Below the pieces are notes generated by a model. The model saw nothing but the letters and a program-made list of their open reading frames with translations, ran no database searches and was not told the DNA's origin. From the NCBI GenBank assembly GCA_015039465.1, contig MU130375.1:1-50871 (forward strand): DNA of 50,871 bases, given 5' to 3'. The translations under genes were made by a program, and so were the position numbers. This document shows, in pieces, positions 12,414 to 23,544 of this stretch. Position 1 is the first letter of the stretch. Each line of letters opens with the position of its first letter. This DNA comes from Phlegmacium glaucopus. Its lineage: Eukaryota > Basidiomycota > Agaricomycetes > Agaricales > Cortinariaceae.

Positions 12414-15400
12414 TCAGTACACTGTCAAATTCGCCGTCACAAACGTTTGATCACTCGTTCCAACTTTCACCGTGAATACTCCAGGTTCAACTACCCAAGA
12501 GTTCGAAAGTGACCAAACAGCTAGTTGAGAAGAAAGAATAGGAACGGAAACAGTGACGGAACCACCAGCTCTAGATATTGAATAAAAAAAGAGAAATTGG
12601 ATTGCGAGTGAAATAACAACATACGGGATGTCGACTTTGGTAAAACCAGCAAGTTGTTGATTAGGCGTCACGACGGAACTGACAACATCTGTGAAATAAA
12701 CCTAAACAAAAAAGGATTGTGTTATTATTCTTTGCTGTTTCAGCCACTATTCGGTAAACTCACCTGCACGACTTCCTTGCCTGCCACCGTACCAGTGTTG
12801 TGTACGGTCACAGCAACATTGAAGTCTTGAGTGGTACTAATTGTCGAAGGCGATATTACCAGGTCAGTGCTAAACAACCATGATGAGCAGCAGTATTTAA
12901 TACGAATGGAAGGCAAGACAAACTAATTGAAAGTAGTATAACTCAGTCCATGGCCAAAGCTCCACAAAGGAACAGGACTATTTAAAACGTACTGCACGAA
13001 AAACTGCGTTGAACATCGCCATTAAATGCAAAGAAAAAGGCAGACAAACCTGATGTCCGAATTTCAACTGACCACTAGGCAAGACTTGACCAGCGTCGAT
13101 AGGTCTGCTGCCCTTCAGATAGTTGTAGAAGACTGGGGTGGTCCCAACATCACGGGGGAACGATACAGGTAGTTTTCCTGTCAATATATTAAAAATCAAT
13201 GGATATCGATAATCGGGCGCCAACGGTCTTACCAGAAGGATTAACAGCCCCAAATATGATCTCAGCAATGGCCAAACCTACGATGAGAAGAAAGAGTTCA
13301 GAGTTGCTCGATAATTAAACCCCCCTAAGCCGAGTGATTTCACTACCTCCTAGTTCACCGGGATAGAACTGTTGAATGACCGCATCCGCGTCTATGAAGA
13401 TGTGAGGATAGACGCCACACGATTACAACGCGAAAGGTTTCACGAACTTTCTTGTATCCATGGTTCTGCGATTGGTTTGCCGCTGACGAAAACAACGATT
13501 GTTGGCTTTCCGGTTGCCTTGACGGCCTGAACAAGGCCAAGCTGTGCCCCCACCAAGCCAAGGTCAGACAAATCAACATGTTCCCCTGTTGTCGCATTGG
13601 TTCCAGGAGTCCACAATAATGTTTGATCGAGAGACCAAGTTCCAACCTACGAGCAACGTTATTATGGAATAGAGTATGAATCAATCAAGTGGTAGGGCAA
13701 CGAACCATTACGATTGCTACGTCAGACGATTGTGCGGCTTGAACAGCATCTTCAAAGCCCGACTCATCGTTCGACCACAGCTCACAGCCTTGAGCAAAAT
13801 TGATTTTGGTCGAACTCGAGCTGTTTGATAAGAACTGCGTAAAACCGTGTAGGGGAGAGATACCGTTGAGCGATGCGTTAAAGAAGACATAATCGCCAAG
13901 CTAAATGACATGATGAGCGTTGATAGAAGTAAGGACGCAATGTGGTAAACGTACGGAAACGCGGTTCGCGTGAGGTCCAATCAACGCAACTGAGTTAAGA
14001 TCTTTACTGAGAGGAAGCGTGTTTCGTCGATTTTCGAGGAGGACGATGCAGTCTGTATCAGCTCTGTGAAGAACGTCCCGAGATTCGGGTGTGCGGATAG
14101 TTGACAAATAATTTTCGTAAGGATAAGGATCTTTCAAGCTAAGGTCAGAGAATTTTCGAAGGGACGATCGGGGTGGTCACACACATACTTTCGAATAGAC
14201 CCAATGAGAATTTGGTGCGCAGCATTGCTGCTACTGTAGCATCTAAGAACTTGATGTCGAGAGTGCCGGCTTTGATTTGATCTATAGAATTTCCAGAGAG
14301 TCCTTTCGAGCCGGTGTTTCGGGCGGCGGAATAAAAAAGAAAATACCTGGCAAGGTGAGATACGTGAGGGTTCCTGCGAGAAGGAAAAGTGTGTATGAGC
14401 CTCATGTCGAAAAAGTAGAGTAAAGGAGATTAGCACCGCCTCCCATTTCCCCGCTCAGTCCATTCTGCAAAGCAACTTTTGCTGCGCACTCTCTGGTATC
14501 ACAGATACCATGTAGAGTGATTAGCAGGTCAACGGACCCAGCATCTGTTGTCACCCAATACTTGTAATCCCACTCGTTTCGGAGCTATAAAGAGATGAAA
14601 TCCTTGACTAATCATCACCACAAGGTACGTACTATATCCGTTAGCAGGTCTATTAAAGGCTGAGTAGATAAAAAAAAAGAATTCAGAATGGCCCAAGTAC
14701 GTACGCGAATTGGCGATAGCAGGGATTCCGTCGTAACTGGAATAGGCGGTCATAATCGCGAGGCTCTCAATGCATGCCCTGTTGAATGGCTTTAGAAACA
14801 TCGTCCTCAGCTCCCGTTCACCTCCAGAAACCTGAGCCAGATTTCTACTTGTCGTATCAATATGTGGGAACGAATCATTCAAAGACAAGGATCCAACTCA
14901 CAAACCACCTTGAGGGCTCCCAAAAGCTGCGAAGTGTTTACACGTCGCAGCCACACGCGCTATAGCAGTCGAACTTGTATTTCGTCGTCTTCCAGATTGA
15001 AGACCTGTGACGTAGGCATGGCCCATCTCTCCTGTTAAAAATGGATCCTCTCCAAAGTTTTCTTCCACCCGACCCCATCTCAATTCACGGGCAAGATCTA
15101 AGACAGGCGCGAACATATGGTTGATTCCTACACCTTCAGCTTCAGATGCAATGATGTTTGAAATTGATGTGAGCATGTTGGTGTCGAAGGAAGCTGCTAA
15201 ACCTATTGGGGAGGGGAAGATAGTGCCCATGTTCGTGAAACCGTGGAGACCTGTGATTTTCTTTAGTGACCTGAGGTGGAGGAGGGAGAGGGTGTGTGTG
15301 GTATACCTTCGCATTGGATTAAAGCAGGAATACCCAATGTTGTATTTTCCATCATATATTTCTGGCCCACTGTGACTGCAAACACGAATTTCTCGTACGG

Positions 15401-15873
15401 GACGAGGTATCCTGCCCATATGCTTCCGCCTTTCAATCGTACCATCTGTTCCTATTTGCACAAGGATACATGAATGAAAATATCAAAAATGTGAAATGGC
15501 TAGTGAACGCTTACCAGACCAGTTTGATTATACACTTTGGTATTGTCCAGAGGGTCAGTTAGATTCATCCAACTACCAAGATCGCCTTGAATTCTAAGAG
15601 AGAGATTTCGGTTCAAGTAGAGTCCACACGAAAACCAACTTACATTTGGGATACCTTCTCTTCGATCGTCATACGAGGAAGCAAATCATTCACCCTCTCC
15701 TCAACTGAAGCATTTGGATTTTTGTACAATGGACGCGAACCATCGATATTGGTGGCTCTTGATTCAAGAGAGAAGTGAAGCCCTTCGCGCACGCCAAACG
15801 TATCATCAGCAAGCACCCGAATGGCAGATAGCAACGATATAAGCAAGCAAAAAGTGATAGAACCCATAGTCAA
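12414..15873 (-). CDS. Secreted glycoside hydrolase family 3 enzyme (beta-glucosidase/beta-xylosidase type)
   Basis: Nineteen exons close into 2424 nt (807 aa): 15644-15873, 15515-15593, 15307-15451, 14902-15250, 14705-14844, 14633-14649, 14437-14584, 14347-14373, 14189-14281, 13955-14130, 13706-13900, 13448-13646, 13347-13391, 13233-13277, 13050-13177, 12924-12991, 12764-12869, 12625-12701, 12414-12570. A hydrophobic N-terminus (residues 4-22) looks like a signal peptide. GH3 marks in order: EGLHGFT, FGEDPFL, CKHFAAFG, SYDGIP, and VTTDAG with Asp334 as predicted nucleophile. ENRRNTLPL opens the second domain, followed by PGELGG and WSFGHGLSY, and a fibronectin-III-like C-terminus. Length fits the family. 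Predicted to cleave beta-linked glucose or xylose from plant or fungal glycans outside the cell; substrate cannot be fixed by eye. Exon 6 is only 17 nt, and two donors are the less usual GTTCGT. Confidence 0.93.
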
Positions 15874-16906
15874 CGTTGGTTAAGACCGTTTGTCGGGTGT
15901 AAGAGAGATTGAACAACTTCCAACATCCTTTTGTAATCTCCGTTAAGAGTGGGCAACCTTCGCTTTCTCTGCTGCTAACTTGATGAAAAACAATGACAGT
16001 GATCCACATTTTGTAAGGTGATTCTCGCTACGTTGTATTATAACGACAGCCCGCTAAACGCGTCGGGTCAGGTGACCTTCGAAATGCGTCCACGCGCGCG
16101 TCCGATACATCAGAACCAATTCTTCGTCCTCGAATTAGGGGTCAGCCAGTCAAGGCTTGAAGGTGGATTACATTAGTACAAATAGTGGTGACTATGTAGG
16201 CGAAATAAGTTCAATCACCAGCCCAAAAGCACAATCCTGCATTGAAATTGACCTGTGCCAAGGCAGTGTGATTTCATGAGTTAGACCCCACTGTCCTTTT
16301 AACAATGACATGGAACGACTTCAAGGGGATGTTCTGAGTGTAGTAAGTGTAAGTAGGCAATTGTGACAAGTGGTTTCTCAACCTTTGCCTTTCCCTATGG
16401 AACCGGATCCTTGGAGTCGGACGTGCGTAACAAGTTAGTAGTCTCCTCTTGACAGACCTTATGACAGAGCAAACGACGATCGTAACAAGTTGGGCCAATT
16501 ACATACTGGAGTTTCGAATATTTGAAATGTGCCTCCGATCCTAACAAATCAACTGATATCGAAATTGAGCAGGTAGATCCTTCTGATATTCGTAATCTGC
16601 CAGTGAATCCGCGATCAGATTTCATGCGAATGAGTTGGTGGAGGTTGGTGGCAACAAACTTGAATTTGAATTTCGGTAAGTAAGTATTAGCAATTTGAAT
16701 ACTATAAAAGGTTCGAAACCGTCCAATTAGTTAGGGATAAGCAATTGTCCTGTGTAAGTCCTGTGGGTATTTAAGTACATATATCGTGAAAGGAGTGAAA
16801 AATTTGAAATATCCAGGCAATTAAGGTATCCGGAATATAAATGATCACCATAGCTAGATACTGGGCTTGAGAATGAAGGTACGATTCAATATTTGACCTG
16901 TACCGG
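15874..16906. other. Spacer between GH3 and peroxidase genes
   Basis: Both flanking genes run leftward, so this should contain the GH3 promoter and the peroxidase 3' region. No coding frame is convincing and no specific operator can be supported. Confidence 0.45.
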
Positions 16907-17915
16907 TTATGCTGTAGGGCTAGCGAGTTTTTCAGGTTCCTTTGCTTCTTGACTGTCCTTCTTCATTTTGTCCATGGCCGATCTAATTTCTATAGACCTT
17001 TTTATGACGTTGAATAACCCCTGTGTATGATCAGGCTTCCATCCATCAGGTAGCCTCTCCTCTCCAATCCACCGCTTGATATAATCCACAGGGATACCAA
17101 CCTTATCCTTCGTCTTAACCTCCCAGACACCTAATATGATAGCCATCTCTCCTCGTGCAATTTCGGCATGCGCACCATCAAGTGGCTTGCATTGCTTCTC
17201 TCTTCGAACACGAGCCCTAGCCACATCTTCGTAATTCATCAAGAATTTCGCAGTCGGATCTGGACCCGCTGTGATTTCTGGCAGACTAGGCTTTACGTCT
17301 GAGATCAGAGCATCTACCAAGGAATGATCGATTTCGATGGGTGCGAAATCCTGGCCTTCAGGGGTATCATGGTGAACGAGGCTTGCATCGTGTTCGACCC
17401 GGCCATGTTTTCCGATTTCGTAGAGATTAATCCGCCGTCCGAATTTGCCAAGGACAAGGAAGCCAGTGTACGACAAGAACATGGCGCAAGGAGTCGATAA
17501 ACCATAACAAGACATCAGGCCACGAGCGACGTCCGTTGCACTTAGGTTTTTACCGTTACGAGCACTGAAAACACATGCACATCGTCTTATCAAACCTGGA
17601 CATATAACAAAGAAAATTCACACACATGTATCCGTGGTTTGCCATAGTGTTTAATGCTGGGCATGCGGAACGTATGTCGTCTTCCTGAGGAGGTGTGAAA
17701 GCATATTTTTGGCCTGTAACTGGGCATGCGGCTGCATCCTGGCTAACGGGAGGATGTGAATCAGGGAGAGACATGAAGGATGGAATGAGTGCAGAAGCAA
17801 GGAGTTGGCGTGGAGTTCCTGGAGTATAAGAGGGTACAAATACATTGTGCGGAGATGCTACCCTATTCGGCACTTCGATAGTTGCGACATTGTTCCCAGC
17901 GCTATTTACATACAT
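16907..17915 (-). CDS. Heme-thiolate peroxidase (chloroperoxidase/unspecific peroxygenase family)
   Basis: Two exons, 17564-17915 split by a 61-nt intron at 17565-17625 (exon 1 is 17626-17915, exon 2 is 16907-17564), give 948 nt and 315 aa. Removing the intron restores ANHGYI followed by ARNGK, the usual block after the heme ligand in this family. Cys85 in SACPALN is the predicted proximal heme thiolate, and EHD at 154-156 supplies the expected acid and metal-site residues. The family uses H2O2 to oxidise or halogenate organic substrates. Two points are odd: the usual Pro-Cys-Pro is Ala-Cys-Pro here, and no clear signal peptide precedes the domain, so the enzyme may be intracellular or the true first exon may be missed. 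Confidence 0.88.
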
Positions 17916-18600
17916 GCATAGCCTAAGGATCTACCCGATGTTGACAGCCAGGGGTCGCGCCATGCACGGAGATGATTATACAAAGATAAGTTGCGGCGAC
18001 ACGTGACCTGCCTCAACCTCAATTTAATTTATCTGTTGACGCCGATGTTCATACCTGCCAATACAATGGCACATGCGTGTGGCGTGGATAATTTCTCGAT
18101 TGTTCAAATGCTCACGTAGTCAAGCTTGATCCGAGTCAGTGTTGTGCAGTAACTCGGAGTGCTCGGACGACTCCAGCGAGTTCTGATACTAGTAGTCAAT
18201 ACCAGATTCATGACGCCACTTGGCAGTGATAGGATCGCCATCCGCTACACATCAGACACCCCACGATCCCCACCCTGTGCGGATTAATTTCATTGGTATC
18301 ATTACCTATCGGTTCAGCATGATCATAGCCTGGGAATAGCTTTGGCCAAGCTTTGGCATCCTGAACGCATAAAATAGGTAAAACATCATATATCAGTGAA
18401 CCTACATGTTTTGGCAGTCCTTACATGATGAAGCAGTGTAGATAACATGAACCTGAACCCTTTTGAATTCTAATTGATAGAACTCGGGTAGGCTCTAGCT
18501 CTTACCCATGTACATGAAGCAGTTGTGGTTTCTATAGAAACTTGGCAGGTAGATGGAAGGTGGTTTATAATAAGTCACGGTGACATTAGTACATATCTAG
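17916..18600. other. Spacer between peroxidase gene and gypsy LTR
   Basis: No gene recognised. It should contain the peroxidase promoter and the outer border of the gypsy LTR, but I could not fix the LTR end or a target-site duplication. Confidence 0.4.
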
Positions 18601-18936
18601 CTAGCACCAGAAAAACAATGTAGCAATGAAGAAAATATCCCAAGGCTCTGCTGTGGCGAAAATGTGACTGCTGTGATGGTAAGATAACAGAAGTTGAGTT
18701 TCGACACACAGAGGGATTCAAAAGACGGGGTTAAAGTATTTCGAATTCACTGGGGACTACCTAAAACTTAGGAGTCCTTATATACATGGTCCGTTGGTAG
18801 CTAAGCTAAGAATATAAATCAACTGCAGCCGGGATAATAAAGGGGTAGGGAACGTGTTGGGTAACAGTTGGGTGATAACTAAGGACTGTGGGTAAAGAAA
18901 GTGACTAAGTGGGTATGAAAAGTGCCGGTCGTTACA
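18600..18936 (-). repeat. 3' LTR of a Ty3/gypsy element (outer end uncertain)
   Basis: On the minus strand the LTR begins TGTAACGACCGGCAC at 18936, directly after a polypurine tract. A TATATAA box lies near 18779-18785. Its first 96 nt (18841-18936) match 28581-28677 with few differences. The lower-coordinate end is not visible by eye; 18600 is an estimate. Confidence 0.65.
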
Positions 18937-18950
18937 CCCGCCCTCCAGAG
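18937..18950 (-). other. Polypurine tract of the gypsy element
   Basis: CTCTGGAGGGCGGG on the minus strand sits immediately before the LTR start, as expected for the plus-strand primer of an LTR retrotransposon. Confidence 0.75.
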
Positions 18951-18983
18951 CAGGTAGTATTTCGGCAAGCTGCTCTTTGGAAG

Positions 18984-20280
18984 TTATTTCGCAATTTCCA
19001 TTTCAGCAAAGGTTTCGGTTGGCGCAGCGTAACTTTCGGAAGACGGGGGGAATAATTCATTGTAGGAAAATCCCATGGTAGGAAGGGGAGAGTCATCGCC
19101 TGGGGTATAACATTTATGGGGACGACGCTTCATCTTGAAGTCGGAACGGTGAACCATGGTAGGGAAGTTGGAAGATGGTTTAGCAGTGAAAGCTTGGAGT
19201 CGCTTCTCCTGACGCTCATAGAAACCTTGTCGTTCGTATTTAAGCTTGTGAATATGCATGGTGGCGAGCTCCTGAGCCATCTCAATCTGGAGAGCGGTGG
19301 CCATATCAGATCCGAGGCCAACTTGCTCAGCAGTAATGTGAAACTCGCAGAGATAGACTGGATTAAGGGAGGCTTCGATGATGTTGTCAGAGGCTGAGTC
19401 TCCAAGAAAGACTTTACTGATTCTTCGCTCATCGTGAGGACGAGCTCCGGTGTTCCAAGCAACTGAGAATTCAGTAAACCCGAGTGGCATGTGTGGAAGG
19501 GCAGTTATACCATGACAGAGACGAACCTGTTTGTCGAATTTGAGTATGTCGGCAACTTGTCCAACATGCAAGGTGGTTTGCAGCTGACTACTGGGCGGCT
19601 TCAGCATATACTGGGTAGGGGAGAGTCGAATAAACAAAGGGTGATCAACGCATTGAGTTGCTGGAGAGCTGGGGGGAAAAGACATGTTGGCAAGGGGTGC
19701 GTTTGGGATGATGTTGCTTAGGCGTATGAAAAGAATCCGTATGCTGGATTTTAATGAATGGTAGGTTGATTGGAGACGGGTTTTAATAGAATTCACGATA
19801 GGGGTGCCGAGATAGGAAGGAGTGGTGGGATGGTGGAATAATAATGTTCCGATAAACACTTGTGGGTCGTCTTGAGGGGGTTGTCCGGTTCCTTTTGGTA
19901 GCTTAGAAATCTTTGTTTCTCCTATCAATTCTAAATAGTCAGTGAGTGCTTGCAGATGAGTAATTTGATAATAGGGTAACCAGGTGATGTCGCCAGATTT
20001 CCACTGGACCTCGAAAATAGCGTCCATTCTAGAACCAGCATGGGATAATATCTTATCGACCGCCCATTCGCCGTCAGCCTCAGGAGTGGTCCCGAGCTGG
20101 GTATCCATTCGTCCGGGAAATAGACGATCATCATTTGGTACATGAATCCGCAAGAGAGAAGCGTGAAAAACAGGGTGTACACCTCTCTGCTTCAAGTGAG
20201 AGGGTAGATCGAGGTGGAACGACGAGTTGTTAAAGTCTTTCAGAATTTTGTACGGGCCTATAAATTTGGGAATTAGTTTT
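18984..20280 (-). pseudogene. Ty3/gypsy integrase C-terminus with chromodomain (5'-truncated)
   Basis: The frame starts inside the integrase at the GPYKIL (GPY/F) motif near 20250, runs through HPVFHASLLR, and reaches a chromodomain-like segment (EWAVDKIL, then VQWKSGDITWLPY). A long C-terminal extension of about 270 residues follows. Chromodomain chromoviruses normally carry this order at the end of pol. The integrase core, RNase H and most of the reverse transcriptase are absent because the frame is cut at 20281 by a poly(A) run and an inverted-repeat block. The frame is otherwise uninterrupted to its stop just before the polypurine tract, so truncation rather than gradual decay inactivated it. 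Confidence 0.85.
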
Positions 20281-20305
20281 AAAAAAAAAAAAAAAAAAAA
20301 AAAAA
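20281..20305. repeat. A25 homopolymer at the edge of the inverted repeat
   Basis: Twenty-five consecutive A residues separate the gypsy integrase fragment from the left arm of the palindrome. No equivalent run occurs at the right end. Confidence 0.95.
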
Positions 20306-20693
20306 CGTAGTGAAGCGAAGAAAACTAAAGGATAGTAAGGATGAAAATACGTAGGGGAGTGGCACGGTTTTAGTACAAGCGTAGTAAAATGACAATGGAT
20401 CGATGGTCAATAAGAGGTACGAGGAAAATAGAATATCACGCTGAAAAATATAAAAGAGTGAATTGAGGAATACGAAAAACTACGATAAATGAGGTGTGTG
20501 GAACACGAAGTAAAGGGGTAAATAAGATTAGTGGAGATGATATTTTTTGGGTACATTGAATCAATGTTCCTGTTATTCTTTCATAAGCGGAGAGAGGGGT
20601 CTCATATCTTAATTCAGAACAGTAGCAGAGAGAGTAGTAAGCGGAAGCAAAGTAACGCAAAATGACGCTCAGCGGGTATGTCGCTGATATGAA

Positions 20694-20957
20694 GCAGTGC
20701 CGCAGCGGGGAACAGTGACGCAGCGGGGAAACAGTGACGTAGAGGGGAAACAGTGACGCAGCGGGGAAACAGTGACGCAGCGGGGAAACAGTGACGCAGA
20801 GGGGAAACAGTGACGCAGCGGGGAAGCAGTGACGCAGCGGGGAAGCAGTGACGCAGCGGGGAAGCAGTGACGCAGAGGGGAAACAGTGACGTAGCGGGGA
20901 CGTAGTGACGCAGCGGTGAAGCAAGGAAGCAGCGGGAAAGCAGTAATGTAGCGAGGA
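20694..20957. repeat. 19-bp minisatellite, left arm (about 14 units)
   Basis: Tandem CAGTGACGCAGCGGGGAAA units with C/A and C/T variants, the last two or three degenerate. Open frames through it give Arg/Cys/Leu-rich repeats and are not genes. Confidence 0.9.
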
Positions 20958-21639
20958 GCAAAGCGAGCAGAGTATAGAGCAGCGGGATGGAATCAACCTT
21001 GGAAAGACGTATATGAACTGAGTCACAAATCCGGTGGCTTCGGGGCTCGGCGTAGTGTGGAGTCAATCATGTCGTGGATCGCATGACTGTCACATAGTTG
21101 CTTGGACGCTGCATAGTTCGTGAGTACTTGGTAGAAAAGAGTCGTATGTAACCGGCTAAGTACCTGTAAATGGAGCTACTATAGCAGTAAATAAGCCTCT
21201 CAGACCTTAAGCAACCATGAAAGGTCAAGTTATGTGATAGCTGAAAGCGTCTCAGGTAAACTTATGGCACCAGTAGTTGATGTGCCGGATCTTCGAAGTT
21301 TGAACTACGTTATTTCGCATTAAAACTGGCTGATTCCATGTCAAAGAGAGCAAAGTTCTACAGCTCGTGATAAAATTGTACAGCCGCTACCAGAAGGTCT
21401 GAGAGGCTTATTTACTGCTATAGTAGCTCCATTTACAGGTACTTAGCCGGTTACATACGACTCTTTTCTACCAAGTACTCACGAACTATGCTGTGTCGAC
21501 GCAACTATGTGACAGTCATGCGATCCACGACATGATTGACTCTACACTACGCCGAGCCCCGAAGCCACCGGATTTGTGACTCAGTTCATATACGTCTTTC
21601 CAAGGTTGATTCCATCCCGCTGCTCTATACTCTGCTCGC

Positions 21640-21853
21640 TTTGCTCCTCGTTACCTTACTGCTTTCCCGCTGCTTCCTTGCTTCACCGCTGCGTCACTGC
21701 TTCCCCTCTACGTCACTGTTTCCCCTCTGCGTCACTGTTTCCCCTCTGCGTCACTGCTTCCCCGCTGCGTCACTGCTTCCCCTCTGCGTCACTGCTTCCC
21801 CGCTGCGTCACTGCTTCCCCGCTGCGTCACTGCTTCCCCGCTGCGTCACTGCT
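21640..21853. repeat. 19-bp minisatellite, right arm (about 11 units)
   Basis: Reverse complement of the left-arm array (CTGCGTCACTGCTTCCCCG-type units). It has about three fewer units and a different order of variant units. Confidence 0.9.
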
Positions 21854-22240
21854 TCATATCAGCGACATACCCGCTGAGCGTCATTTTGCGTTACTTTGCT
21901 TCCGTTTGCTGCTCTCTCTGCTACTGTTCTGAATTAAGATATGAGACCCCTCTCTCCGCTTATGAAAGAATAACAGGACATTGATTCAATGTACCCAAAA
22001 AATATCATCTCCACTAATCTTATTTACCCCCTTTACTTCGTGTTCCACACACCTCATTTATCGTAGTTTTTCGTATTCCTCAATTCACTCTTTTATGTTT
22101 TTCAGCGTGATATTCTATTTTCCTCGTACCTCTTATTGACCATCGATCCATTGTCATTTTACTACGCTTGTACTAAAACCGTGTCACTCCCCTACGTATT
22201 TTCATCCTTACTATCCTTTAGTTTTCTTCGCTTCACTACG

Positions 22241-22560
22241 CGTCGTACCCGCTGAAAATCCTTTTACCCATTACTACTTCTACCACTTGTCCCACCTTTC
22301 CCGTTACATCGTTGTTCTCCCCACTGCATCCTGACTTTCCACACTGTATCACTGTTCCCGTTACACCGTTACTCTCCCCGTTATACCGCTGATCTCCCCG
22401 TCTGTACCGCTGATTTCCCCGTTGTACCGCTGATTTCCCCGTTGTACCGCTGATCTCCCCGTTGTACCGCTGATCTCCCCGTTGTATCGCTACTCTCCCC
22501 GCTGCATCGCTGATCTCCCCGCTGTACCGTTGTTTTCCCGTTAAGGTCAACCATCTCGTA
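22241..22560. repeat. 20-bp minisatellite next to the palindrome
   Basis: From about 22290 to 22550 a unit like GTTGTACCGCTGATCTCCCC repeats about 13 times with drift. It resembles the right-arm minisatellite in its CCGCTG and TCCCC words, suggesting common descent. Confidence 0.85.
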
Positions 22561-23210
22561 TCGGTACAAGTAGTCGCAACGTTAGGGGTTAGACCTAATG
22601 TACTGAGTGGTACAAAGGCAGACCACATCAATGACACCTAGCACTCTGCACAAGGCCTTGCTAGGACTAGACAAGTATCCGCGAGAAGTCCAGGTTGCGA
22701 CTAGATATTGTAAAGCGGCGCCAAGAAGAGTTGTAAGGGAGGTACAGACCGTTTCCCCTACAGTTGAACACACACAAAAACAACGCAAGTGCTTCCAGGT
22801 GGTGGCAAGTATCAAGTCCACCCAAGTAAGCCCCAAATCCCTAACCGTTGTATCCATGACACAAAGGTCGACTTCATTGAACGGTCGTAGGACTAAACTA
22901 TATCCGTAAAGAAAAAAGGCGGGTGACACGTGCTTTTTGAAGCCCTGTAGATCTGCCTGCGGTGCCTATGCAGGAACTAAGTAGTTACTCTCCTTAACAT
23001 ACTAACTATTGAGCCTTACCGCCGTCCAGACAAAGCACTTGGAGAGACGTGTTTCCAAGTCGTATGACTGCGTCAAGAAGAGCTTGAAAAAGAAGTAGGA
23101 CGAGAAGTCCACAGTCTCGTACATAGTAGTTAGAACAAAGCCCTGGCCGAACGTTACCGACCCTGAGTAACGACGGTTATTGCTGAGCACGACCTAACTT
23201 AGGCTCCGTT
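22561..23210. other. Unassigned stretch between two minisatellites
   Basis: No recognisable gene. Overlapping open frames on both strands (22582-22929 and 22607-22909) lack known motifs. It ends near CCTAACTTAGGCTCCGTTTGG, which introduces the next repeat. It may be the body of the same composite insertion. Confidence 0.4.
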
Positions 23211-23515
23211 TGGCAGCATGGGCGACTTTTAGGAAAATGGGTAATGATGAAGATGGTGAACAGGGTGGAAAGGGCAATGTAGCAACAAGAGGGGTGACGT
23301 AGGACTGAAAGGTGTGACATAGTGACAAGGGCAATGTGGCAATGAGAGGGGCAATATGGCGACTAGAGGGGCAACATGGCGACTAAAGGGGCAACATGGC
23401 GACTAAAGGGGCAACATGGCGACTAGAGGGGCAACATGGCGACTAGAGGGGCAACATAGCGATGAGAGGGGCGACGTAGCGACTAGAGGGGCGACATGGC
23501 AACAAAAGGGCAATT
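23211..23515. repeat. 20-bp G-rich minisatellite abutting gypsy reverse transcriptase
   Basis: GCGACTAGAGGGGCAACATG-type units, about 13 copies, more diverged towards 23260. It abuts the reverse-transcriptase fragment within about 30 nt, so it marks the other edge of the composite block in the gypsy element. Confidence 0.9.
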
Positions 23516-23544
23516 CCAGTTGGTAGAGCATAGCCATGTTCATC

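Larger units (their letters stand above)
20306..22240. repeat. Long near-perfect inverted repeat (foldback-like element)
   Basis: The left arm 20306-21208 (903 bp) and right arm 21394-22240 (847 bp) are reverse complements with only scattered differences outside the minisatellites. The outer ends are CGTAGTGAAGCG on both sides, and the central spacer 21209-21393 is 185 bp and not self-complementary. Each arm contains a 19-bp minisatellite, with more copies on the left than the right, which accounts for most of the length difference. Long inverted terminal repeats with internal tandem repeats are the hallmark of foldback elements. No transposase is present. An assembly foldback artefact remains possible. 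The element sits inside a gypsy pol gene. Confidence 0.9.

Noticed and set aside
20436..21066. Long open frames (up to 196 codons) in the palindrome arms
   Set aside because: They are translations of a 19-bp minisatellite in several frames, with mirror copies at 21536-21932; repetitive Pro/Leu/Cys text and no domain.
22582..22929. Overlapping open frames on both strands between the minisatellites
   Set aside because: No motif on either strand and mutual overlap; composition alone can explain them.
20694..23515. Regular 19-20 bp repeats resembling a CRISPR array
   Set aside because: Units are directly adjacent with no unique spacers and the genome is eukaryotic; they are minisatellites.
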